Assembly (NCBI RefSeq): GCF_003185895.1
Contig: NZ_QHLY01000005.1
Location: forward strand, 517,475-581,474
Direction of reading: 5' to 3'
Source: Cryobacterium arcticum
Lineage (GTDB): Bacteria; Actinomycetota; Actinomycetes; Actinomycetales; Microbacteriaceae
DNA: 64,000 bases
The notes beneath the pieces were generated by a model that made no database searches, was not told the origin of the DNA, and saw nothing but the letters and a program-made list of their open reading frames with translations. How positions within the stretch are numbered: the first letter of the stretch is position 1; each line of letters opens with the position of its first letter. The position numbers and the translations under genes were made by a program. Below, piece after piece: positions 57,562-64,000 of this stretch.

Positions 57562-58071
57562 ATGTCCCGCACTTCTCCGCGCCTGCGCGTCACTCTCGTC
57601 GCCGCCGTCCTCGCGGCCGGCGCGCTCACCCTCTCCGGCTGCAGCGCCATCACCGACCTGTTCCCCAAGGAGGCCGCTCGCGACGCCGAGACCCAGGAGA
57701 TCAGCGAGGCCGGCGAGGCCGACGTGTTCAGCCTCAGCGTGGGCGATTGCTTCAACGACGCCGAGGCCGAGGAGATCGACAGCGTCGACGCCATCCCGTG
57801 CGGCGAAGCGCACGACTACGAGGCTTACTTCGCGTTCGATGTGAGCGCCGACGAGGCCTTCCCCGGCGACGACGTCATCTCCCAGGCAGCCGAGGACGGC
57901 TGCTTGGCCGAATTCCCCAATTTCGTCGGGCTCTCCTACGAGGAGTCGACGCTGGACTTCAACTACCTCTCCCCCACCGAGGGCAGCTGGGAGAACGGCG
58001 ACCACGAGATTCTCTGCATCATCATCGGCCCGGACAAGACAACGGGTTCGCTGGCCGGGGTGGCTCTCTAA
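57562..58071 (+). CDS. Septum-formation-domain lipoprotein
   Basis: A 169-residue secreted protein. Signal peptide MSRTSPRLRVTLVAAVLAAG with lipobox LSGC (Cys27). The mature part matches the Septum_form domain: FSLSVGDCFNDAEAEEIDSV, AIPCGEAHDYEAYFAFDV, ISQAAEDGCLAEF, with four Cys that may form two disulfides. Its exact role in actinobacterial division or envelope is unknown. An in-frame ATG at 57562 is used. Confidence 0.88.
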   Translation: MSRTSPRLRVTLVAAVLAAGALTLSGCSAITDLFPKEAARDAETQEISEAGEADVFSLSVGDCFNDAEAEEIDSVDAIPCGEAHDYEAYFAFDVSADEAFPGDDVISQAAEDGCLAEFPNFVGLSYEESTLDFNYLSPTEGSWENGDHEILCIIIGPDKTTGSLAGVAL

Positions 58072-58203
58072 CCTCGCGACACTCCGCCTGCCGTCGCCGG
58101 CAGGCATCCGCCGATTGCGCCCGCGGCGTAATCTCGTGGGCGCAGGCGCGAAATCACCGTGATTGCGGCGTGAATTCGTCGCGACACAGCCGATTATTAG
58201 GCT

Positions 58204-58323
58204 ACGTGCAGCGCACATGCAGGCCGCACGGCGTACGGTTGCACATGGAGTTCCCCCACTCCAACGATTGGCCCCGGTGCCAGCTCCCTTTCCCCCAAAG
58301 CGTGAGCGGCACCGGGGCTTTTT
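58204..58323 (+). ncRNA. 6C-type small RNA
   Basis: Two consecutive hairpins with C-rich loops. The first is TGGAGT-TCCCCC-ACTCCA (58246-58263). The second has an 11-bp stem GCCCCGGTGCC/GGCACCGGGGC (58271-58281 and 58308-58318) and a loop with CTCCCTTTCCCCC, ending in TTTTT. This matches the actinobacterial 6C RNA as I remember it. A -10-like TAGGCT at 58198-58203 would place the 5' end near 58210. It may regulate mRNAs through its C-rich loops. Confidence 0.7.
58271..58323 (+). terminator. Rho-independent terminator (3' part of the 6C RNA)
   Basis: 11-bp perfect GC-rich stem followed by TTTTT (58319-58323). It is the clearest intrinsic terminator in the window and isolates kdpD from the upstream gene. 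Confidence 0.88.
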
Positions 58324-58446
58324 CATGCCTTTTCGGCGGCACACGCCCCGGTGCACACAACTCCTGCAATTTCTGCGACCGTGAATGTGCTCAACTTGAA
58401 CATCGCACTCGCACAGCTCGAGTCGGAGCAGGGAAAGGGCTAACCC

Positions 58447-60999
58447 ATGAAACGCGGTCGTCTGCGCGTGCTGCTCGGCGCCGCCCCCGGTGTGGGCAAG
58501 ACCTACAGCATGCTCGACGAGGGCCGCCGCCTGCAGGGCGAGGGCCGGGACGTGGTCGTGGCGATCGTAGAAACCCACGAGCGCGCGGCCACTGCCCGCA
58601 TGATCGAGGGCCTCGAGGTGCTGCCCCGTTCGGTAGTGGCGCACCGCGGCATCGAACTGACCGAACTCGACCTGGCCGGGGTGCTGGCCCGGCACCCCGA
58701 TGTGGCGCTGGTCGACGAACTCGCCCACACCAATGCCCCCGGATCGCTACACGCCAAGCGCTACCAAGACGTCGAGGACCTGCTCGCGGCGGGCATCGAT
58801 GTGATCTCCACTGTCAACATCCAGCACATCGAGTCGCTCAATGACGTGGTGCAGCAGATCACCGGGGTTCCCCAGCGCGAGACGCTGCCGGATGCTGTGC
58901 TGCGCGGCGCCGATCAGGTGGAGGTCGTCGACCTTGCCCCGCAGGCGCTGCGCGACCGGCTCGCCGAGGGCAACGTCTACCCGGCGGCCCGCATCGACGC
59001 GGCACTGTCGAACTATTTTCGGCTGGGCAACCTCACTGCTCTGCGGGAACTCGCCCTGCTCTGGCTGGCCGACGAGGTCGACACCGCGTTGCAGAGCTAC
59101 CGGGCGCAGCACGGCATCTCCAACAAGTGGGAGGCCCGCGAGCGGGTGGTCGTGGCCCTCACCGGCGGGCCGGAGGGCGAGACCCTCATTCGCCGTGGCG
59201 CTCGCATCGCGGCCCGCTCGGCCGGCGGCGAACTCATCGCTGCCCACGTGATCAGCCAGGACGGCCTGGCCACGCCGCATCCGGGCGCCCTGGCCGCGCA
59301 GCGTGCGCTGGTGGAGGAACTCGGCGGCAGCTACCACCAGGTCGTCGGCGACGACATCCCCCGCGCGCTGGTGGAGTTCGCCCGCGCCGCCAACGCCACC
59401 CAGCTGGTGATCGGCGTCAGCCGGCGCCCGCGGCTCGCCGCGGCGCTCTCCGGCCCGGGCATCGGCGCCACCATCACCCGCGAGTCCGGCGACATCGACG
59501 TGCACATCGTCACCCACTCCGCCGCCGGCGGCACCTTCGCTCTGCCCCGGCTGGGCGGCTCACTCACCGCGAGACGGCGGCTGGCCGGTTTCGCGCTGGC
59601 CCTCGCCGGCGGGCCACTGCTCACCTGGCTGCTCGTCACCTTCCGGAGCGACGAGTCGATCACCAGCGACGTGCTCAGCTACCAGCTGCTGGTCGTGGTC
59701 GTTGCCCTCGTCGGCGGGCTCTGGCCGGCCCTGTTCGCCGCGCTGCTCTCCGGGCTCACCCTGGACTACTTCCTGGTGCAGCCGCTCTACACGATCACCG
59801 TGGCCGAGCCGCTGCACCTGTTCGCGCTCTCGCTGTACCTGGTCAACGCCATGCTGGTGAGCTATGTCGTCGACCAAGCCGCCCGGCGCAGTCGCGCGGC
59901 CCGGCGGGCGGCGGCCGAATCGGAGCTGCTCGCCACCGTGGCCGGCAGCGTGCTGCGCGGCGAGGACGCCGTGCAGGCCCTGGTCACCCGCACCCGCGAG
60001 GCGTTCGGGCTGCAGCGGGTACTGCTCATCGCCGGGGGCGTGGTGCTGGTCGAGGCCGGCGAAGCCGATTCGGCCAACCCAAGCGCACGCGGCACCGTCG
60101 TGCCCGTCGGCACCCGGGCCACCCTGGAGCTCTACGGACCCGACCTGGCGGCATCCGAACGCCGGTTGCTCGGCGTGATCGTGAGCCAGATCGACGCCGC
60201 CCTGGAGCACAGCGCCCTCGCCCGGACCGCGAGCGAGATCGGCCCGCTGGCCGAGGCCGACCGCATGCGCAGCGCCCTGCTCGCCGCCGTCGGGCACGAC
60301 CTGCGCCGGCCGCTCGCCGCCGCGACCACCGCGATCAGTGGCCTGCGTGCAACCGACATCACCCTGCCGGAGGCCGACCGCACCGAACTGCTGGCCACCG
60401 CCGGTGAGAGCCTCGACACCCTGGCCTCCCTCGTGACCAACCTGCTCGATGTCAGTCGCCTGCAGGCCGGCGCGCTGGCCGTGTCGCTCGGACCGGTCGA
60501 CCTGGCCGATGTGGTGCTGCCCGCACTCGACGAGCTCGGGCTGGGCCCCGACAGCGTGGAACTCGACCTGCCCGGCGATGTCGCCCCGGTGCTCGCCGAC
60601 CCCGGGCTGCTGCAACGCGCGGTGGTGAACCTGCTCAGCAACGCGCTGCGCTTCTCCCCCGCGGGCACACCGGCCCGGGTCTCGGCCAGCCGGTTCGCCG
60701 ACACCGTGCAGCTGCGCATCATGGACCGGGGTCCCGGCATTCCGGCCGACCGGCGCGATGACGTGTTCGTGCCGTTCCAGCGGCTCGGCGACACCGACAA
60801 CAGCACCGGCCTGGGCCTCGGCCTCGCGCTGTCGAAGGGATTCGTGGAGGGCATGGGCGGCACCCTCGAGGCCGACGACACCCCCGGCGGCGGGCTCACC
60901 ATGGTGATCACGCTGCCGGCCGTGGGACTCGCGGCCGACGAACCCGACGACCCGGCCCATCTCGGCACCGCCACGACCACCGACGGAGCCACCCCATGA
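58447..60999 (+). CDS. kdpD: Sensor histidine kinase KdpD
   Basis: An 850-residue membrane sensor for K+ limitation or turgor. The N-terminal KdpD domain has Walker A GAAPGVGKT (11-19) and VALVDELAHT (86-95). A universal-stress-like domain follows (about 240-365), then four membrane segments of DUF4118 (about 380-480). A GAF-like region precedes HisKA with the phospho-acceptor His near 617 (AVGHDLRRPLAA), and HATPase motifs follow (DRGPGIP, GLGLGLALSKG). GGAAAGGG lies upstream of ATG 58447. It overlaps kdpE by ATGA. No kdpFABC is in the window. Confidence 0.96.
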   Translation: MKRGRLRVLLGAAPGVGKTYSMLDEGRRLQGEGRDVVVAIVETHERAATARMIEGLEVLPRSVVAHRGIELTELDLAGVLARHPDVALVDELAHTNAPGSLHAKRYQDVEDLLAAGIDVISTVNIQHIESLNDVVQQITGVPQRETLPDAVLRGADQVEVVDLAPQALRDRLAEGNVYPAARIDAALSNYFRLGNLTALRELALLWLADEVDTALQSYRAQHGISNKWEARERVVVALTGGPEGETLIRRGARIAARSAGGELIAAHVISQDGLATPHPGALAAQRALVEELGGSYHQVVGDDIPRALVEFARAANATQLVIGVSRRPRLAAALSGPGIGATITRESGDIDVHIVTHSAAGGTFALPRLGGSLTARRRLAGFALALAGGPLLTWLLVTFRSDESITSDVLSYQLLVVVVALVGGLWPALFAALLSGLTLDYFLVQPLYTITVAEPLHLFALSLYLVNAMLVSYVVDQAARRSRAARRAAAESELLATVAGSVLRGEDAVQALVTRTREAFGLQRVLLIAGGVVLVEAGEADSANPSARGTVVPVGTRATLELYGPDLAASERRLLGVIVSQIDAALEHSALARTASEIGPLAEADRMRSALLAAVGHDLRRPLAAATTAISGLRATDITLPEADRTELLATAGESLDTLASLVTNLLDVSRLQAGALAVSLGPVDLADVVLPALDELGLGPDSVELDLPGDVAPVLADPGLLQRAVVNLLSNALRFSPAGTPARVSASRFADTVQLRIMDRGPGIPADRRDDVFVPFQRLGDTDNSTGLGLGLALSKGFVEGMGGTLEADDTPGGGLTMVITLPAVGLAADEPDDPAHLGTATTTDGATP

Positions 61000-61691
61000 G
61001 AATCCTGATCGCCGACGACGACCCGCAGATCCTCCGAGCGCTGCGCATCACCCTCGGCGCCCGCGGCTACGAGATCGTCACCGCGCACGACGGCACCAGC
61101 GCGCTCGCGGCGATCGTGGAGTACCACCCCGACCTGGTCATGCTCGACCTCGGCATGCCCAACCTCGACGGCCTCGCCGTGATCGACTCCGTACGCGCCT
61201 GGAACAGTGTGCCGATCCTGGTGGTGAGCGGCCGGAGCGGAGCCGCCGACAAGGTGGAGGCCCTGGACCGGGGTGCAGACGACTACGTCACCAAGCCGTT
61301 CTCGATCGACGAACTGCTGGCCCGCATCCGCGCCCTCACCCGGCGGATGCCCACCAGCGGTGACGAACCCGTCGTCACGTTCGGCGCCATCACGGTGGAC
61401 CTGCCGGCGAAGAACATCGTGCGCGCCGGCCCCGAGGGGCCGGAGCACGTGCGGCTCACCCCCACCGAGTGGCAGGTCCTGGAGCTGCTGCTGCGCACGC
61501 CGGGCAAGCTGGTGAGCCGGCAGGCCCTCTACGCCGAGGTCTGGGGGCAACACAAGATGACCGACACCGGCTACCTGCGGCTCTACCTGGCCCAACTGCG
61601 CAAGAAGCTCGAGGCCGACCCGGCCCACCCGCGTTACCTGCTCACCGAGGCCGGCATGGGATACCGCTTCGCGCCCGACCCCGACGCCTGA
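60996..61691 (+). CDS. kdpE: Response regulator KdpE
   Basis: A 231-residue OmpR/PhoB-type regulator. The receiver has acidic residues DDD at 7-9, phospho-acceptor Asp51 in VMLDLGMPNLDG, and Lys100 in DYVTKPF. The winged-helix domain from about 135 has VRLTPTEWQVLELLLRTPGK, LVSRQALYAEVWG, and LYLAQLRKKLEADPAHPRYL, followed by TEAGMGYRF. The start overlaps the kdpD stop (ATGA). In known systems it activates kdpFABC, which must be elsewhere here. Confidence 0.96.
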   Translation: MRILIADDDPQILRALRITLGARGYEIVTAHDGTSALAAIVEYHPDLVMLDLGMPNLDGLAVIDSVRAWNSVPILVVSGRSGAADKVEALDRGADDYVTKPFSIDELLARIRALTRRMPTSGDEPVVTFGAITVDLPAKNIVRAGPEGPEHVRLTPTEWQVLELLLRTPGKLVSRQALYAEVWGQHKMTDTGYLRLYLAQLRKKLEADPAHPRYLLTEAGMGYRFAPDPDA

Positions 61692-61722
61692 TCCGGCCGG
61701 ATGCGCGTTGCGCGGGCCGAGC

Positions 61723-61776
61723 GCCGATTCGCGGGTGGCGCGCCACACGCGAACCGGCGCCGCACCCGCGTAACCG
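61723..61776. repeat. Diverged copy of the 1351-1405 palindrome
   Basis: An imperfect palindrome (16 of 18 pairs) centred at 61740/61741, with the same GCGGGTGGCGCGCCAC core as at 1351-1388, followed by a third arm copy ACCCGCGTAACCG. It follows the kdpE stop and faces the convergent MFS gene. Confidence 0.82.
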
Positions 61777-61824
61777 TCCCGTGCCTCGCCCGCCGGGCCT
61801 CGGCCGAGCGGCCTCCCTCTCGGG

Positions 61825-63294
61825 TTACTCGACTAGGGCGGGTTCCTCGGCGGGCACCGGCTCGTCGGCCCGGGCGCGCACGGGGAAGAGCGGGCTGAGC
61901 AGCAGGAACACCACGATCAGGCCACCCTGCACGAGCAGGGCGGTGCGGAAACCCTGGCCCGGGTCGCCCTGGTTGAGGCCGGCGAAGAACACCGACCCGA
62001 GCACGGCCACGCCGACCGCGGAGAAGATCGACTGCACTGCCGTGAGCACGCCGGAGGCCGACCCCACCTCGTCGTCGTCGACCGTGCCGAGGATGACGTT
62101 GAACAGGCTGGCGACCACGAACCCGCTGCCGATGCCGGTGAGCAGCAGGCCGGGAGCCAGCTGCCAGATGCTGAAGTCGGAGATGTCGCCGAGAGCGATG
62201 AACAGCCAGGCCACGCCCGCGATCTGGAACAGACCGCCGATCTGCAGCACCGCCCGGCCGAGCTTGTCGGCGAGCAGGGCGCCGCTGACGGCGCCGCCGA
62301 TCAGGGTGCCGATCGCCAGCGGCAGGCTGCTGAGGCCCGCCTCTCCGGCGCTGAACTGCTCGCCGAGCTGCAGGAACAGGGTGAAGACCAGCTGCGCGCC
62401 CACGGTTCCGCAGAAGAACAGGCCGATGCCGCCCAGGCCCACCAGGTAGGCGGGTTTGCGGAAGATCCCCGGGGTCACCAGCGGGGTCTTGCCGGCGTCG
62501 AGCCGGGACTTCTGCCGGCGGGTGAACAGGTAGAACCCGACCAGGGATGCCGCGATGCATAGCCAGGTCCAGGCCGGCCAGCCGGCGTTCTCGCCCTGCA
62601 CCAGCGGCAGCACGAGCAGGCCGCTGGAGAGCACCATGATGGCTGATCCGACCAGGTCGATGGTGATGGTGCGGTCTCCGGCCGTGCGCGGTACGACGAT
62701 CCAGGCGATCACGATGGCCGCGATGCCCACCGGCAGGTTCACCAGGAACACCGCCCGCCAGCCGGATCCGAACAGGTCGGCCTGGATGATGGCGCCGCCG
62801 ATGATGGGTCCGGCGATGCCGGCCAAGCCGAAGACCGGGCCGAAGACGGCGAAGGCCTTGCCGATTTCTCGCGGCGGGAACGCCGCTCGCAGCAGGCCGA
62901 GGCCCTGGGGAAGCAGGATCGCGGCCGAGAAGCCCTGAATGAGGCGGAAGACGATCAGCGTGCCGATCGAGGGCGCCATGGCGCAGAGCAGGGACATGAG
63001 GGTGAAGGAGATCAGGCCGGTGAGGAACATGTTCCGGCGGCCGAACCGGTCTCCCAGGCGGCCGCCGAGGATGAGGCCGGCGCCCAGGGTGAGGGCGTAG
63101 CCGCCGATCACCCACTGCAGTCCGGTGGAGCCGGCACCCAGGCTCGCCTCGAGGGACGGCCCGGCGACATTGACAATGGTGGCGTCGATGAGGTCGAGGA
63201 TCTCGGCCGTGAGCATCACGGCCAGGATCAACCACTTGAAGCGGTAGGGGTCGACAGTAGTTGGGGAAACGGACGCAGACGGTGCGGAGGGCAT
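61825..63294 (-). CDS. DHA2-family (EmrB/QacA-type) MFS exporter
   Basis: A 489-residue drug:proton antiporter with about 14 membrane segments. Motifs: LDLIDATIVNVAGPSLEASL (motif D1), GGRLGDRFGRRNMFLTGLIS (motif A), and IVFRLIQGFSAAILLPQGLG and VFGLAGIAGPIIGGAI (motif C, GP). It probably exports a toxic compound. ATG 63294 (MPSAPSASV) has GGAG 6 bases upstream; the frame stays open much further upstream without support. Divergent from a MarR gene, the likely repressor. Confidence 0.93.
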   Translation of the reverse strand: MPSAPSASVSPTTVDPYRFKWLILAVMLTAEILDLIDATIVNVAGPSLEASLGAGSTGLQWVIGGYALTLGAGLILGGRLGDRFGRRNMFLTGLISFTLMSLLCAMAPSIGTLIVFRLIQGFSAAILLPQGLGLLRAAFPPREIGKAFAVFGPVFGLAGIAGPIIGGAIIQADLFGSGWRAVFLVNLPVGIAAIVIAWIVVPRTAGDRTITIDLVGSAIMVLSSGLLVLPLVQGENAGWPAWTWLCIAASLVGFYLFTRRQKSRLDAGKTPLVTPGIFRKPAYLVGLGGIGLFFCGTVGAQLVFTLFLQLGEQFSAGEAGLSSLPLAIGTLIGGAVSGALLADKLGRAVLQIGGLFQIAGVAWLFIALGDISDFSIWQLAPGLLLTGIGSGFVVASLFNVILGTVDDDEVGSASGVLTAVQSIFSAVGVAVLGSVFFAGLNQGDPGQGFRTALLVQGGLIVVFLLLSPLFPVRARADEPVPAEEPALVE

Positions 63295-63398
63295 GGAGGG
63301 CTCCAGTGCAGAGAGGGGAGAACGGGCCGGGGAGGCGGAAACGGACCAGGATGCTGGCACCGCGAGGCGCGAGGGGTACCGGGAGGTCGCTTCCCGGA

Positions 63399-63433
63399 GG
63401 TAATCCATGTGATTGGCAATATTGAGTATTACC
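63399..63433. promoter_or_regulatory. Possible MarR operator
   Basis: GGTAAT (63399-63404) and ATTACC (63428-63433) form an inverted repeat around the palindrome CAATATTG (63417-63424). AT-rich compared with its surroundings and directly in front of the MarR start. Confidence 0.5.
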
Positions 63434-63946
63434 ATGGAGATCATGGATGTCAAACCTGAACTCTTCGGCACCGAGTACAACGCCAGCCGCGCGGCTGCGC
63501 GGCGGGACGGCAAGGCCATGCCGGAGAAGGACGTGCGCGCCCGGATCCAGCGGCTGGGCCTGAAAGAGCAGGCGTTCCGGCGATTCCTGGCCGACCAGAT
63601 CGCCGTCGACGAGATGGGCCTGGAGGTGATGGACCACCTCATGTCCCGGGGCTCGTCCAGCCCCACCGAGCTGGCCCACGAGATCGACATCTCCACCGCG
63701 GCGATGAGCCTGGTGTTGCAGCGCCTGGAGTCGGCCGGCCACATCACCCGCCAGCGGCATCCGTCGGACGGGCGGCGCCTGATCGTGGCCGCCACGGATG
63801 ACTCGGTGCGGCTGGCGTACAGCCACGTGCTGCCCCTGATCAATGGGCTCGAAGCCGTGGTCGCCTCCATGGACGACGACGAGCGCGCGGCGGCGAGCGC
63901 GTTCCTCGACAAGGTCATCGCCGCCTACGACGGCGCCATGGCCTGA
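63434..63946 (+). CDS. MarR-family transcriptional regulator
   Basis: A 170-residue regulator. The winged helix is in SSPTELAHEIDISTAAMSLV, LQRLESAGHITRQRHPSDGR and RLIVAA. The N-terminal 50 residues are charged (TEYNASRAAARRDGKAMPEK) and longer than usual for the family. ATG 63434 directly follows the operator repeat with no ribosome site, so the mRNA may be leaderless; ATG 63443 is an alternative. Divergent from the DHA2 exporter it likely controls. Confidence 0.9.
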   Translation: MEIMDVKPELFGTEYNASRAAARRDGKAMPEKDVRARIQRLGLKEQAFRRFLADQIAVDEMGLEVMDHLMSRGSSSPTELAHEIDISTAAMSLVLQRLESAGHITRQRHPSDGRRLIVAATDDSVRLAYSHVLPLINGLEAVVASMDDDERAAASAFLDKVIAAYDGAMA

Positions 63947-63979
63947 GTCGGGTCCGCCCCGGGCGGCCGACACCCCCTG

Positions 63980-63999
63980 CCCCCCCCCCCCCCCCCCCC
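63980..63999. other. 20-base poly-C run at the window end
   Basis: An uninterrupted run of 20 C begins 34 bp after the MarR stop and reaches the last but one base. It may be real or an assembly or contig-end artefact. Confidence 0.8.
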
Positions 64000-64000
64000 T

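Larger units (their letters stand above)
58072..58446. other. 375-bp intergenic region with a small RNA locus
   Basis: Between the septum-formation lipoprotein and kdpD. It contains the 6C-type RNA and its terminator. The stretch 58324-58446 after the terminator holds nothing clear except a ribosome site GGAAAGGG before kdpD. Confidence 0.7.

Noticed and set aside
61634..63973. Very long minus-strand frame over the exporter and MarR region
   Set aside because: Translation is repetitive and Arg-rich with no domain; the DHA2 exporter lies in another minus-strand frame.

Overview
The window is high-GC DNA with tightly packed genes, many joined by ATGA or GTGA start/stop overlaps. Its content (LacI-regulated sugar ABC operons, GAF-ANTAR proteins, F420-type LLM oxidoreductases, a septum-formation lipoprotein, an LCP protein, and a small protein of a type I know from Microbacteriaceae) points to a free-living actinobacterium of the Microbacteriaceae, perhaps near Cryobacterium. 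That genus guess is inference. I see no prophage, transposase, CRISPR array, tRNA or rRNA gene.

Layout. 0-1.4 kb: a berberine-bridge-like FAD oxidoreductase cut by the window edge. 1.4-7.3 kb: a fructoside-type operon on the minus strand (GH32-like enzyme, binding protein, two permeases, LacI repressor), with two LacI-type operators around its promoter. 7.5-12.8 kb: housekeeping and unknown genes (HAD phosphatase, membrane proteins, EEP nuclease, TetR/DUF6544 pair, DUF1697). 12.8-15.9 kb: thiamine salvage operon thiM-thiE-thiD/tenA behind a TPP riboswitch. 15.9-24.2 kb: a second LacI-controlled ABC operon with a GH78 rhamnosidase and a GH43-like enzyme, with a clear promoter (TTGACA, 18 bp, TACCTT) flanked by two operators. 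24.2-30.7 kb: membrane proteins, an alpha/beta hydrolase with an LLM oxidoreductase, and a TetR/SDR divergent pair. 30.8-34.2 kb: a ketosteroid-dehydrogenase-like flavoprotein and an SDR, divergent from a TetR gene with a 20-bp palindromic operator. 34.3-41 kb: an MBL-fold protein with a zinc ribbon, a DnaA-box cluster in a gene-free gap, two SRPBCC paralogues, NudK-like and DUF4406-like proteins, a DeoR regulator and an MFS exporter. 41-45 kb: a quinone-stress-like set (esterase, ring-cleaving dioxygenase, quinone oxidoreductase, MarR) plus an isochorismatase-fold protein. 45-47.3 kb: DUF5655-like protein, lipoprotein, LCP protein. 47.4-51.2 kb: uronate genes (kduI, GPH symporter, FAH-fold enzyme, tautomerase) with three IclR-like operator motifs. 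51.3-55.6 kb: Nudix, SRPBCC, Dps, and three ANTAR genes in a row, the last a bare ANTAR domain. 55.7-58.1 kb: LLM oxidoreductase, HAD hydrolase, septum-formation lipoprotein. 58.2-61.7 kb: a 6C-type small RNA and kdpDE without kdpFABC. 61.8-64 kb: DHA2 exporter divergent from a MarR gene.

How the parts fit. Two ABC loci, kduI and the GPH symporter suggest a plant-litter lifestyle using fructosides, rhamnosides and pectin-derived uronates. Each catabolic set carries its own operator type. Stress handling is the second theme: quinone detoxification, Dps, GAF-ANTAR RNA regulation, KdpDE and drug export. Between genes there are several families of inverted repeats, mostly at gene 3' ends, which may act as bidirectional terminators or mobile palindromic elements.
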